Numbered from the stretch's first letter, positions 6,645-13,425 are shown. The stretch is DNA of 64,000 nucleotides from a virus (IMGVR_UViG_3300033996_000957:1-64000); one strand, 5' to 3'. Translations and numbers: made by a program. The notes: generated by a model from the sequence alone, not told the origin.

Positions 6645-7099
6645 ATTTGCCAACAGGACTCAGCTTGATGCTTTGGACAGCTAACAAAGTCTGATAGAGA
6701 GGCTAGTGCAGAAAATCCTGTATAAACTGCACAAATACTTTTGCAGCAATGAGGACAGTCGTTCAAGCGAGACGTAGCTTGGGGTGCTGGAAGTTTCCGG
6801 TATATCAAGCGTCTGAGTGACCTGATCTGCGAACAAACAGTGCGCCCAAGGGATAATGTTTCAAGTCCCCTTACACTGCGACAACAATGGGTCGATTTTA
6901 GTTCTTTTATAATTTTATTCGATGTCAGCAAGCTCATGATGCTGAAGAAAGAGTTGATAATTGCAAGTATCAATGTCGTGGAGAGTGAGTGGGTTGATCT
7001 ACGCAAGATATCGTGTTGTAGATTATAAAAATACTGAAGATTTTCCCGTAAACCAACATCGAATATTTTCCTTGCTAGAAGATTCTAGTGAGATTTAAC
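6645..7099 (+). ncRNA. 455-base structured non-coding stretch between tRNA genes
   Basis: I find no convincing gene. The first 240 bases are richer in G and C than the surroundings and fold locally. GTGCAG (6706-6711) pairs with CTGCAC (6727-6732). CAAGC (6764-6768) pairs with GCTTG (6777-6781), and its loop bases AGACG (6770-6774) match CGTCT (6810-6814), a possible pseudoknot. CAGTG (6838-6842) pairs with CACTG (6874-6878), enclosing AAGGGA/TCCCCTT. It could be a large structured RNA. I could not match it to RNase P RNA, tmRNA or a group I intron. Confidence 0.4.
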
Positions 7100-7176
7100 G
7101 TCCTCGTAGCTCAGTTGGATAGAGCATCCGCCTTCTAAGCGGATGGTCGCAGGTTCAAATCCTGCCGAGGACGCCA
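7100..7176 (+). tRNA. tRNA-Arg (anticodon TCT)
   Basis: The acceptor GTCCTCG pairs with CGAGGAC, the D stem is GCTC/GAGC, the anticodon stem TCCGC/GCGGA, and the loop CTTCTAA gives TCT. The T arm is CGCAGG/CCTGCC-like, the discriminator G, and CCA is encoded. It reads AGA. Confidence 0.92.
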
Positions 7177-7199
7177 ACTTTAACAAACACTTAGTAAAT

Positions 7200-7364
7200 A
7201 TGCAAAAAGAGCAGTTATTCATTGTGCAGGAGTTCATTAATCGCCATGCCACTAAAAACTTGTGGAATATTAGTGACAAACTTTATGATCTAATCGGCGA
7301 AATAATTGAAATCGAAAAGAAATCAAATGCAACTCTACCCGCCGCACAGCATGATTCTCATTAA
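7200..7364 (+). CDS. Small hypothetical protein
   Basis: A 54-residue helical protein starting MQKEQLFIVQEFINRH. The frame remains open upstream into the tRNA-Arg gene, so the ATG at 7200, 24 bases after the tRNA, is the sensible start. It overlaps the next small gene by 14 bases. The function is unknown. Confidence 0.5.
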   Translation: MQKEQLFIVQEFINRHATKNLWNISDKLYDLIGEIIEIEKKSNATLPAAQHDSH

Positions 7365-7482
7365 GAAAGAGGGGGAAGAATATTCCCTATCGTATTTCCG
7401 GTATGAGGAGCTTGACATAGAGCAATTCGTCAAGTATGGTTTGGAGAGTTGGGAGATAGCTCAACTATTCGGTGGCAATTAA
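7351..7482 (+). CDS. Very small hypothetical protein
   Basis: A 43-residue frame starting MILIKKEGEEYSLSYFRYEE and ending GLESWEIAQLFGGN. Charged and aromatic residues are well mixed and codon use matches its neighbours, so it is likely real. It overlaps the preceding frame by 14 bases. Confidence 0.45.
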   Translation: MILIKKEGEEYSLSYFRYEELDIEQFVKYGLESWEIAQLFGGN

Positions 7483-7490
7483 CCCCTTTT

Positions 7491-7630
7491 AAATAAGTAG
7501 AAGTAAATTAAAGGTAAAGAGTATATTCTAGATTGTCTGCTAGAATTGGTCATGTTGTGCTGTGTTATTCGTACCTCATTGAAACCTGCGCCGTAACTCA
7601 TAAAATCGGGGCCTTCTACTTATTTTTTCT
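7491..7630 (+). ncRNA. Candidate small RNA closed by a 13-bp stem
   Basis: AAATAAGTAGAAG (7491-7503) pairs perfectly with CTTCTACTTATTT (7613-7625), and further T-rich sequence follows as in an intrinsic terminator. The 109-base interior includes the hairpin TTCTAG (7526-7531)/CTAGAA (7540-7545). It lies between small genes and has no ORF. The AGTAGA in the left arm also occurs in RNA candidates B and C. Confidence 0.5.
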
Positions 7631-7639
7631 TTCTCTTAT

Positions 7640-7780
7640 ATGGAAATCGAAACAAATCAATCTTACTTCTTTATCTTCTTTTTATTCTTGTTTGGATTGG
7701 TGATGATTAAGATTCCCGCAGGATTTGCTTTGTTGGTTATTTCTTTATTTTTTTTGTACAAAAAGCTCTCCGGTGACTAG
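7640..7780 (+). CDS. Small membrane protein
   Basis: A 46-residue frame starting MEIETNQSYFFIFFLFLFGL. It is almost entirely hydrophobic from residue 9 to 40 and ends in basic KKLSGD, giving one or two membrane passes. The function is unknown. It follows the candidate small RNA. Confidence 0.5.
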   Translation: MEIETNQSYFFIFFLFLFGLVMIKIPAGFALLVISLFFLYKKLSGD

Positions 7781-7790
7781 TATGTAGTGT

Positions 7791-8006
7791 ATGTCATTAA
7801 CTGATACACTAAATAATACTGCCGGTCGTTTCACTACCCTAGTTGTTGGTTCTAAGAAGGAGAACACCACGTTCTGCGCTCAGATCCTATCTGCATCTAA
7901 TAAGACTGTTTCTTTTTATGATGTGAATGCTGATGCTGATCGTCGTGTACCTGTCAGTAAGATCCTATCTGTTAAGTCTGGCAAGATTAAGTACGTTAAG
8001 GCGTAA
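7791..8006 (+). CDS. Small basic hypothetical protein
   Basis: A 71-residue protein (MSLTDTLNNTAGRFTTLVVG...) with alternating beta-like segments (TFCAQILS, KTVSFYDV, KILSVKSGKIKYVKA), possibly a small barrel. No family is recognised. It uses more favoured codons (CGT, GTT, TCT) than its neighbours, as in highly expressed genes. A strong terminator follows. Confidence 0.6.
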   Translation: MSLTDTLNNTAGRFTTLVVGSKKENTTFCAQILSASNKTVSFYDVNADADRRVPVSKILSVKSGKIKYVKA

Positions 8007-8024
8007 TAAGCCAAATAATAACAG

Positions 8025-8056
8025 CCCATTAGTTAAATATAACTAGTGGGTTTTTC
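8025..8056 (+). terminator. Rho-independent terminator
   Basis: CCCATTAGTTA (8025-8035) pairs with TAACTAGTGGG (8040-8050) around a short loop, followed by TTTTTCTTTT. Confidence 0.8.
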
Positions 8057-8062
8057 TTTTAC

Positions 8063-8136
8063 TGGGGATTTGCATAATGGTAGTGCAGGAGTCTTTGAAG
8101 CTCTTTGTGGTGGTTCGATTCCATCATCCCCAACCA
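8063..8136 (+). tRNA. tRNA-Gln (anticodon TTG)
   Basis: The acceptor TGGGGAT pairs with ATCCCCA, the D stem is GCAT/GTGC and the anticodon loop CTTTGAA gives TTG. The T stem is GGTGG/CCATC, the discriminator A, and CCA is encoded. It lies between two terminators. Confidence 0.9.
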
Positions 8137-8150
8137 AATAATAAACACCA

Positions 8151-8176
8151 GCCTCCTAAATAAAGGGGGCTTTTTT
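8151..8176 (+). terminator. Rho-independent terminator
   Basis: GCCTCC (8151-8156) pairs with GGGGGC (8165-8170), followed by TTTTTT. Confidence 0.7.
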
Positions 8177-8314
8177 ATTACCTAATATTGTTAATTTTAT
8201 TCTTAAATATTAGAAATAATACCAGCAAATAAGCGAAATAAGAGATTGGTGTGTTTTAATAGGGGGAGAGATAGATAGAAAGAGAATAGATTTGTCAAGA
8301 ATTATTTATTATTA

Positions 8315-8353
8315 AGAGTTGCAGAAAAAGGGCACCCCGCCGCCAGCAACTCT
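8315..8353 (-). repeat. 39-bp dyad, copy 1 (inverted orientation)
   Basis: Arms AGAGTTGC and GCAACTCT are 23 bases apart. The centre reads GGGCACCCC, the reverse of the usual GGGGTGCCC, so this is the only copy in the opposite orientation. Confidence 0.9.
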
Positions 8354-8390
8354 CAGTCGAAAAAAATCTGAAGAAAAAGCGAAAAAGGAG

Positions 8391-8419
8391 TTGCGCCTGA
8401 TTTGATTGCCGTCTAACCT
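8391..8419 (+). promoter_or_regulatory. Promoter of the DUF932 gene
   Basis: TTGCGC (8391-8396), 17-bp spacer, TAACCT (8414-8419), followed by a 39-base leader. The -35 box lies 37 bases after the dyad. Confidence 0.45.
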
Positions 8420-8458
8420 CTGGTCCGTCAGTTAACACTTAACATCAACACTGCACTT

Positions 8459-9319
8459 ATGACCGAAATCAACGTCACCCCCGCCACTGCCACCACTCGC
8501 GCCGATAGCTTGCTCGACTACACGGTCGAGACTGTCCCGCTCCTCACCCCTGATGGCGAAGCCTCTGGTTGGCTCGCCAATCGCCGCACCGACAGCAAGC
8601 AGGTGCTTGGGGTTTGCACTGAACGCTACACTCTCGTTCAGAACCGCTCCCTGATGGATACTGTCGAAACCGCTTTCGCGGACAACAAGTTGGGCGAGTT
8701 CACCCGCAAGGAGTACTCCATGCGCGACGGTGCGCGGGTGTACGTCCAGTATGACTTCAAGAACCAACTGGTGAAGCTCCCCAAGGTTGGGGATGACCTT
8801 GGTTTGCGCCTGATCCTGAACAACTCCTTCGACCGCACCTGTCGCGTCTCTTTCGAGATGGGCATCCTTCGCCTCGTTTGCACCAACGGCCTGAAGACGC
8901 TTCAGGATGAGTTCAGCCTCACCCAGAAGCACTCCGACAAGCTCGACGTTTCCCGCCTTGTGGACGTTGTGGCTGGCGCGGTCGAGGGCTTCAAGGAAAG
9001 CACCACCGTTTTCAGCCGCTTGGCTGAACGCTCTATAAAGCAGGAGCAGGGCCACATTATCCTCGACAAGCTCACCAAGGCCAAGGTGATCGCTGACCGC
9101 AACGTGGATAAAATCAAGATCATCTGGAATGATCCGACGCACCGCGAGGACAAGAACCGCAGCCTCTGGAGCCTGTACAACGCCGTGACGCAGTTCACCT
9201 CCCATCAGGTCGAGCCTACCTCCTACGAACTGGCGCAACGCATCAACCGGGGCACCTTGGTCACCCTGAACAAGGCCAGCCTGATTGAGGCTGAGTTCAA
9301 GAAGCTCGCCAGCAACTAA
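8459..9319 (+). CDS. DUF932 family protein
   Basis: A 286-residue protein of the DUF932 (phage/plasmid-like) family. It shows VLGVCTERYTLVQNRSLMDTV near residue 48, LRLILNNSFD near 118 and RLVCTNGLKTL near 138. The family is common on phages and plasmids and its biochemical role is unknown. The gene is strikingly GC-rich compared with structural genes, with C or G at most third positions, suggesting a separate origin. It has its own promoter and terminator and is flanked by 39-bp dyads on both sides. Confidence 0.85.
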   Translation: MTEINVTPATATTRADSLLDYTVETVPLLTPDGEASGWLANRRTDSKQVLGVCTERYTLVQNRSLMDTVETAFADNKLGEFTRKEYSMRDGARVYVQYDFKNQLVKLPKVGDDLGLRLILNNSFDRTCRVSFEMGILRLVCTNGLKTLQDEFSLTQKHSDKLDVSRLVDVVAGAVEGFKESTTVFSRLAERSIKQEQGHIILDKLTKAKVIADRNVDKIKIIWNDPTHREDKNRSLWSLYNAVTQFTSHQVEPTSYELAQRINRGTLVTLNKASLIEAEFKKLASN

Positions 9320-9346
9320 CGCCAGATCGCCAAATACGGCCAGCGC

Positions 9347-9373
9347 GGGGCATCCTACGGGGTGCCCCTTTTT
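9347..9373 (+). terminator. Rho-independent terminator
   Basis: GGGGCA (9347-9352) pairs with TGCCCC (9363-9368), with extra G-rich pairing inside, followed by TTTTT. Confidence 0.75.
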
Positions 9374-9383
9374 GCGTCTCCAA

Positions 9384-9422
9384 AGACTTGCGCCATCCGG
9401 GGTGCCCACTTCTCGCAACTCT
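9384..9422 (+). repeat. 39-bp dyad, copy 2
   Basis: Arms AGACTTGC (one mismatch) and GCAACTCT with centre GGGGTGCCC. Seven bases separate it from the next -35 box. Confidence 0.9.
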
Positions 9423-9429
9423 TTTTCCT

Positions 9430-9457
9430 TTGATTTCCTCTGGGCATGAATTACTAT
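9430..9457 (+). promoter_or_regulatory. Promoter, leaderless
   Basis: TTGATT (9430-9435), 16-bp spacer, TACTAT (9452-9457), 7 bases, ATG 9465. Confidence 0.6.
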
Positions 9458-9464
9458 TTCCCCG

Positions 9465-9728
9465 ATGACAAAACGTAAAACGGTTAGCCTTGAATCAGTC
9501 AAACTGAAAGCCAATCACTTCTTTTGCACCAGCAAAAACGAAGCGATCATCCAGCGCAGAACTCTCCAGTTCTTCGTGACGGACCTGCTGATGGAAGCAA
9601 AGCAATACAAAGGTTTCAATTATTTACATAAACATCATGTCGAAGAAGGTTTGACATACGGTATCGAATGGGACGAAGCTGGCAAAGAGAAAACTTTCAA
9701 AGACGAATCACGAATCTTCTTTCACTAA
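9465..9728 (+). CDS. Conserved-looking small phage protein
   Basis: An 87-residue protein: MTKRKTVSLESVKLKANHFF, then RRTLQFFVTDLLMEAKQYKG and FNYLHKHHVEEGLTYGIEW. The motif layout is familiar from short phage proteins of unknown function. The -10 box is only 7 bases before the ATG, so its mRNA is probably leaderless. Two small genes follow in the same unit. Confidence 0.6.
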   Translation: MTKRKTVSLESVKLKANHFFCTSKNEAIIQRRTLQFFVTDLLMEAKQYKGFNYLHKHHVEEGLTYGIEWDEAGKEKTFKDESRIFFH

Positions 9729-9729
9729 T

Positions 9730-9825
9730 ATGCAATTAAATATGTACAAAAGGTTTTTGACTTATCTGATTCCTGCTGTTGTTTTAATTACTTTGGCTAT
9801 CTATTTATCAGAATTAAGTAAATAA
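9730..9825 (+). CDS. Single-pass membrane peptide
   Basis: A 31-residue frame starting MQLNMYKRFLTYLIPAVVLI with one membrane segment, residues 9-26, after a basic start. The ATG comes one base after the previous stop. It is short, so confidence is limited. Confidence 0.4.
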   Translation: MQLNMYKRFLTYLIPAVVLITLAIYLSELSK

Positions 9826-9837
9826 GAATATATTAAT

Positions 9838-10035
9838 ATGATAGTCTCTGTATTTGATATATCTTATGACATTGATGAAGAAGATGGTAAGGTAGAGAAC
9901 TTGCCAACTTCTTTTGAGTTTGAAATTGATAATTCTTTAATAATAATGGAAGGGGCTTTGGATGATGAATTAGCTGACATGATTAGTGATAGAACTGGTT
10001 GGTGTGTTAATAGTTTTAATTATAAAATACTTTAA
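9838..10035 (+). CDS. Small acidic conserved-looking phage protein
   Basis: A 65-residue acidic protein ending LADMISDRTGWCVNSFNYKI. The SDxTGxCVxxFxY ending occurs in many small phage proteins of unknown function. It is the last gene of its unit and is followed by a terminator and a dyad. Confidence 0.6.
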   Translation: MIVSVFDISYDIDEEDGKVENLPTSFEFEIDNSLIIMEGALDDELADMISDRTGWCVNSFNYKIL

Positions 10036-10085
10036 GTGCTTGTTTCTAAATAATAACAAGATTAAAGACAAATAAGCGAAATAAG

Positions 10086-10113
10086 CCCCGATTTGATAGA
10101 TCGGGGTTTATTG
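10086..10113 (+). terminator. Rho-independent terminator
   Basis: CCCCGAT (10086-10092) pairs with ATCGGGG (10100-10106), then TTTATTG. Confidence 0.75.
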
Positions 10114-10135
10114 TTATATAACTACATACTCATAG

Positions 10136-10174
10136 AGAGTTGCAGAAAATGGAGACCCCGAATCGCGCAACTCT
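10136..10174 (+). repeat. 39-bp dyad, copy 3
   Basis: Perfect arms AGAGTTGC/GCAACTCT with centre variant GGAGACCCC. Confidence 0.9.
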
Positions 10175-10197
10175 CAAAGAAAATCGCACCGAATCTG

Positions 10198-10226
10198 TTG
10201 ACACCGTTTGCCCTTTGCGCTAACCT
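10198..10226 (+). promoter_or_regulatory. Promoter, leaderless
   Basis: TTGACA (10198-10203), 17-bp spacer, TAACCT (10221-10226), 7 bases, ATG 10234. The -35 box lies 23 bases after the dyad. Confidence 0.65.
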
Positions 10227-10233
10227 TTCCACG

Positions 10234-10866
10234 ATGAATCTTGACCTTGCCCTTGACCTCGTTGGTGGACTCTCTGCGCCCTCAAAAATGCCGTGTCTTT
10301 CCTATTCGATCCCGGCAAAGTACTGCAAAACGGGCGGAAAGCTAGTGTCTATTAAGAATAGCGTTTGCTCTAAGTGTTATGCATTAAAGGGTTTCTATAA
10401 TATGCCCAATGTCAGAAACGCTTTACAAAAGCGATTTGACTCTATTAATAAACCCGAATGGGTTGAAGCAATGACTATTGCTATTGCTACAAAAGAAAAG
10501 AGTGGATTCTTTCGTTGGCATGATAGTGGTGATATTCAATCTGTAGAACATTTGACAAAGATTTGTCAGATCGCTATCAATCTTCCCCATATTAAATTCT
10601 GGTTGCCGACTAGGGAATATTCATTTGTTACTCAATACAAGAAACAATTTGGTGATATTCCTTCCAATCTCACTATTCGTCTTTCTTCCCTAATGATAAA
10701 TGGCAATGCGCCTAGTGGCATTGCTAAGATATTAGGATTAACGACTTCTGGTGTGTCAAAAGATAAAACATTCAATTGTCCTGCCTCCAATCAAGATAAT
10801 AAATGTCTCAATTGCCGCGCCTGTTGGGATAAATCAGTGACAAACGTTAGTTATAAATTACATTAA
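10234..10866 (+). CDS. GP88-like phage protein
   Basis: A 210-residue protein. CSKCYALKGFY near residue 47, FFRWHDSGDIQSVEHL near 91 and FWLPTREYSFV near 123, with a CxxCxxCW cluster near the end, match the phage family named after mycobacteriophage gp88. Its function is unknown, and the conserved Cys residues suggest a metal or Fe-S site. The frame stays open upstream through the dyad, but the promoter position fixes the start at 10234. The first ~110 bases are GC-rich and the rest AT-rich, suggesting a recombination joint inside the gene. Confidence 0.75.
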   Translation: MNLDLALDLVGGLSAPSKMPCLSYSIPAKYCKTGGKLVSIKNSVCSKCYALKGFYNMPNVRNALQKRFDSINKPEWVEAMTIAIATKEKSGFFRWHDSGDIQSVEHLTKICQIAINLPHIKFWLPTREYSFVTQYKKQFGDIPSNLTIRLSSLMINGNAPSGIAKILGLTTSGVSKDKTFNCPASNQDNKCLNCRACWDKSVTNVSYKLH

Positions 10867-10867
10867 A

Positions 10868-10939
10868 ATGCTTATACTACTATTGGTAGTATTGCTATTA
10901 ACAATAATAATAGAAGGAAACAAAAATGACACAAGATAA
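10868..10939 (+). CDS. Tiny hydrophobic peptide
   Basis: A 23-residue frame (MLILLLVVLLLTIIIEGNKN...) one base after the previous stop, overlapping the next gene by 14 bases. It could be a membrane peptide or merely a leader that couples translation. Confidence 0.3.
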   Translation: MLILLLVVLLLTIIIEGNKNDTR

Positions 10940-11120
10940 GCAAATAGCTAAGTTGCAAACTAAACTCAATAACCTAAAGGAGATGAAAAAGTCTGTAAGG
11001 TTATTGCTAAACAGACGCGAAAAGATTCGTGCTGAATTGACGAAGATTAGAAAAGACCTTAATAATATTCGTTTTAAAGTCTATAGGTTTACTAATAATA
11101 AAACCGAAAACATTAAATAA
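10926..11120 (+). CDS. Small coiled-coil protein
   Basis: A 64-residue, strongly basic protein, helical throughout, with leucine heptads (IAKLQTKLNNLKEMKK). A Shine-Dalgarno-like AGAAGGA precedes the ATG by 8 bases, unusual for this genome. The function is unknown. A strong terminator follows. Confidence 0.5.
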   Translation: MTQDKQIAKLQTKLNNLKEMKKSVRLLLNRREKIRAELTKIRKDLNNIRFKVYRFTNNKTENIK

Positions 11121-11146
11121 TAACAGATCAAATATCAAATAAAGCA

Positions 11147-11176
11147 CCCTCTAGTGTTTAACACTAGGGGGTTTTT
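11147..11176 (+). terminator. Rho-independent terminator
   Basis: CCCTCTAGTG (11147-11156) pairs with CACTAGGGGG (11162-11171), then TTTTT. Confidence 0.85.
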
Positions 11177-11192
11177 GTTTATAAACAACCAG

Positions 11193-11231
11193 AGAGTTGC
11201 AGGATTCCGGGTGCCCAACTCTCGCAACTCT
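11193..11231 (+). repeat. 39-bp dyad, copy 4 (between convergent units)
   Basis: Perfect arms, centre CGGGTGCCC. It lies between two convergent terminators, so no promoter follows on either side. This makes it look like a boundary element and not only an operator. Confidence 0.9.
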
Positions 11232-11234
11232 AAA

Positions 11235-11252
11235 GGGGGGCCGAAGCCCCCC
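11235..11252 (-). terminator. Rho-independent terminator (minus strand)
   Basis: GGGGGGC (11235-11241) pairs with GCCCCCC (11246-11252). On the minus strand the loop is TTCG and TTTAG follows. Confidence 0.75.
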
Positions 11253-11265
11253 AGTCGTTATTGTA

Positions 11266-12138
11266 TTACCAAGCTTTCCACATAGTCATCCAAGCTTTAC
11301 AAGCGGCAAGTGTGCCTGTACTAATACTATGCTTCTCACAGATCTCTTTATCACTAACGCGCTCTTTCAAATCCGCATAGACGGCGCTCAATTCGCGTTT
11401 ATTGAGAACCAATTTAGTCTTATTAACACCAGCCTTATTGTCTTTCTTTTCGTGAGTGATGAAGTCTTTAACCTGCAAAGAGCGATTTGTGATAACATTC
11501 ATGTCATTACTGACACAGATAGTCATCATGGGATTTTGATTTGACACATATTCAAACGACCAGACTAGTGACAAACCAAGCTCTATTGCCAGAGTCAACA
11601 GATAACATTGAATAGCGTATCCTTTGTTATATTCGTTAGCCGTATTGATAACAATCGGGCTAATGTTACTATCACACCGCCAGTGAGTATTGAAAGTAAA
11701 AATGAAAGTAACAGTTTTGTCTTTGGCTGTTTTAATCAAATCAAGGTTATGTTCTGTAGGGTTACCACAGAAGTCAAACCATGCGAAAATGTTCTTTGAT
11801 TTGAGAGATTTAACGCTATTGGCGTTTATGTATTCGTTTTTGTATGTAACGCCAGAGTGGTTAAGTATGTAGGCACTTGTCTTATTATGGGGAAAGATAG
11901 TAGCAATGGGGCGAAGATTGCTTTGATATTCTTGTGAGTTACATTCAAAGAGTGACATTTGAAGAGAATATACATTCCCGAATGTATCACCATAAGCTTT
12001 GTGATTTATCACATATTTCTCAAACTCCCACGAAGAGCCGGGGAGAGAAGTGACGGCAATGTCTGTTTTGTTTTGTGCAAAAGCGTCGTAGGCTTTGCAA
12101 ACGAGGTGGCGGATAGCGTTTTTAACTGTGTTATTCAT
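11266..12138 (-). CDS. Hypothetical protein with C-terminal HTH-like end
   Basis: A 290-residue protein of unrecognised family. The segment NIFAWFDFCGNPTEHNLDLI recalls the acidic loop region of some SAM-dependent methyltransferases, but I see no clear SAM-binding glycine motif and treat that as weak. The last 35 residues (SDKEICEKHSISTGTLAACK) look like a helix-turn-helix. The frame extends upstream to 12195, but the promoter with its -10 box 8 bases before 12138 sets the start. It forms a single-gene unit. Confidence 0.65.
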   Translation of the reverse strand: MNNTVKNAIRHLVCKAYDAFAQNKTDIAVTSLPGSSWEFEKYVINHKAYGDTFGNVYSLQMSLFECNSQEYQSNLRPIATIFPHNKTSAYILNHSGVTYKNEYINANSVKSLKSKNIFAWFDFCGNPTEHNLDLIKTAKDKTVTFIFTFNTHWRCDSNISPIVINTANEYNKGYAIQCYLLTLAIELGLSLVWSFEYVSNQNPMMTICVSNDMNVITNRSLQVKDFITHEKKDNKAGVNKTKLVLNKRELSAVYADLKERVSDKEICEKHSISTGTLAACKAWMTMWKAW

Positions 12139-12146
12139 ACGCGGAC

Positions 12147-12176
12147 ACAGTAGCACTGAGTGGGAAAAAGAGTCAA
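12147..12176 (-). promoter_or_regulatory. Promoter, leaderless (minus strand)
   Basis: On the minus strand: TTGACT, 18-bp spacer, TACTGT with a TGC extension before it, 8 bases, ATG at 12138. The -35 box is 6 bases from the dyad. Confidence 0.65.
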
Positions 12177-12182
12177 AAAAAA

Positions 12183-12221
12183 AGAGTTGCGTCATTCGGG
12201 GTGCCCAAAGTCTGCAACTCT
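12183..12221 (+). repeat. 39-bp dyad, copy 5
   Basis: Perfect arms, centre GGGGTGCCC. It lies between a minus-strand terminator and a minus-strand promoter, yet its orientation is the same as at plus-strand genes. Confidence 0.9.
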
Positions 12222-12241
12222 AAGACCCCACCGAAGTGGGG
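12222..12241 (-). terminator. Rho-independent terminator (minus strand)
   Basis: CCCCAC (12226-12231) pairs with GTGGGG (12236-12241) around CGAA. The U-run is short (TCTTA). Confidence 0.6.
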
Positions 12242-12249
12242 CGTGTTAT

Positions 12250-12444
12250 TTATTTAAAGTTTACAATACTACGCCCACTCTGTAGTAGTATAATGCAAAT
12301 CGGTGGAACTTTTGCGCCTGTATCTAAAAGAGCCTTTATGTAAGTACGCTCTGCAAGTTTTCCGCTTCTGGTATCGGGCTTTATACTATCACCCATCCAT
12401 TCTTTTAAGTTAGCTTGTATCTGTTGAAGTGTGAGGGATTTCAT
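12250..12444 (-). CDS. Small conserved-looking phage protein
   Basis: A 64-residue protein starting MKSLTLQQIQANLKEWMGD and ending PPICIILLQSGRSIVNF. Short phage proteins with DTRSGKLAERTYIKALL and a PPI...SGRSI ending are familiar but uncharacterised. The start at 12444 lies one base after the stop of the upstream gene. It is the last gene of a five-gene minus-strand operon. Confidence 0.6.
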   Translation of the reverse strand: MKSLTLQQIQANLKEWMGDSIKPDTRSGKLAERTYIKALLDTGAKVPPICIILLQSGRSIVNFK

Positions 12445-12445
12445 A

Positions 12446-12619
12446 TTATTCTTTAATTTCTTCACAACCAATGATTTCAGACTCTTTTACTTCGTTATCA
12501 ATAGTGTTAGCATCATCAAATTCTCCGCTTAAGACTAAATCTCTTGCTTCATCTTCTGATTTAGCTTCAATTTCTAAATAAGTATAAATCTCTTGGTATA
12601 GCGCGACTTTGTATTTCAT
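12446..12619 (-). CDS. Small acidic hypothetical protein
   Basis: A 57-residue acidic protein starting MKYKVALYQEIYTYLEIEAK and ending SEIIGCEEIKE. The layout of a short beta hairpin followed by SEDEARDLVLSGEF resembles small phage proteins of unknown role. It is separated by one base from the next gene and two from the previous one. Confidence 0.55.
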   Translation of the reverse strand: MKYKVALYQEIYTYLEIEAKSEDEARDLVLSGEFDDANTIDNEVKESEIIGCEEIKE

Positions 12620-12621
12620 AT

Positions 12622-12891
12622 TTATTTATTCTTAAACGATTCAGGATCTATAGTAGTACAAGTGAGGAAAGACAAATCGTATTCTGTTTCCAATTCATCT
12701 TCCACAGTGAGAAACAGTCCATCAAAGATTACTTCATTATTTAATGGAAAAAGCAAAACTCGCTCATTCTTTCTGTGCAATTTTAGAAAATCATCTTCAA
12801 TTTGAAAACTCGGAACTATTTCACAATCAGCAATACAAATCATGCTTGTATTATTTAACAAACCATGATCAATTAAGTTTTTGAGAGTCAT
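12622..12891 (-). CDS. Hypothetical protein
   Basis: An 89-residue acidic protein with no recognised family, no signal peptide and no membrane segment. It starts one base after the stop of the upstream gene at 12893, so it is translated from the same operon message. Confidence 0.5.
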   Translation of the reverse strand: MTLKNLIDHGLLNNTSMICIADCEIVPSFQIEDDFLKLHRKNERVLLFPLNNEVIFDGLFLTVEDELETEYDLSFLTCTTIDPESFKNK

Positions 12892-12892
12892 A

Positions 12893-13075
12893 TTATTTAT
12901 TCTTAAGGATTTCTTTTAGCGTTACAATCCTGATATAACTATAGTGTGCGTTTTTAGGAAAAGGGTTTGGGTGTTTAATCTTCCAAAGGTTTTGTAAGTA
13001 ATTGATTTCTGATTGGATTTCTTCTTTTGATTTATCAGTAGCCCAACATTCGGCAGCATAAACAGATTCTCTCAT
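12893..13075 (-). CDS. Small hypothetical protein
   Basis: A 60-residue protein starting MRESVYAAECWATDKSKEEI, helical in the first half. No family is recognised. It is the second gene of the operon headed by the DUF2958 gene, two bases after its stop. Confidence 0.5.
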   Translation of the reverse strand: MRESVYAAECWATDKSKEEIQSEINYLQNLWKIKHPNPFPKNAHYSYIRIVTLKEILKNK

Positions 13076-13077
13076 AA

Positions 13078-13383
13078 TTAAATAGCCGCGAGGGTTTCAA
13101 GCTCAAAGTAGTTCACGCCTTCCTTGGGTTGCCAGTACAAATCGCGCTCAATGGTCATTCCAAGCGGTCCCTTGATTGCTTCCAATTCTTCCACGGAAGC
13201 GATACTGCCCCATTCAACGCAACCCATGCCCAAGTCAGCGAACCCGTAAAGGATGCCACCTTCGATCCCAGTGATCAACCAAGTAGCGTCACTCCACGGA
13301 GTGAAAAGCTTGCAAATAGGGACCATGCCGTCAGAACCGGCCTTGTTGAGTTTTTCGGCGAGTTGTTTCGTCAGCAGTTTCAT
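13078..13383 (-). CDS. DUF2958 family protein
   Basis: A 101-residue protein: MKLLTKQLAEKLNKAG, then KLFTPWSDATWLITG, YGFADLGMGCVEWGSI and GPLGMTIERDLYW. This is the DUF2958 signature, a family found on plasmids, conjugative elements and phages with unknown function. The gene is GC-rich while the four genes behind it are AT-rich. The frame runs on through the dyad, but the leaderless promoter fixes the start at 13383. Confidence 0.85.
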   Translation of the reverse strand: MKLLTKQLAEKLNKAGSDGMVPICKLFTPWSDATWLITGIEGGILYGFADLGMGCVEWGSIASVEELEAIKGPLGMTIERDLYWQPKEGVNYFELETLAAI

Positions 13384-13390
13384 CGGGGAC

Positions 13391-13419
13391 AAGGTAATCA
13401 CAAGCGGCGCGAGTTTCAA
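13391..13419 (-). promoter_or_regulatory. Promoter of the DUF2958 operon, leaderless
   Basis: On the minus strand: TTGAAA, 17-bp spacer, TACCTT, 7 bases (GTCCCCG), ATG 13383. The -35 box is 6 bases from the dyad. Confidence 0.6.
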
Positions 13420-13425
13420 ACAAAA

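Larger units (their letters stand above)
8137..8458. other. Boundary region at the start of the accessory island
   Basis: This gene-free stretch holds the terminator after tRNA-Gln, an AT-rich spacer, the first 39-bp dyad (8315-8353) and a promoter for the DUF932 gene. Base composition changes sharply at its right end. Confidence 0.7.

Noticed and set aside
6840-7028. A 62-codon open frame between tRNA genes
   Set aside because: It overlaps the structured G/C-richer segment, has no recognisable protein character, and no start signal.
6645-7099. Group I intron in a tRNA gene
   Set aside because: Both neighbouring tRNAs are intact, and the P, Q, R and S core elements cannot be assembled convincingly.
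8432-9514. A 360-codon open frame on the minus strand opposite the DUF932 gene
   Set aside because: It is the antisense shadow of a GC-rich gene. The plus-strand product has clear family motifs, while the antisense product is low-complexity Val/Leu/Ala/Gly with no recognisable domain.
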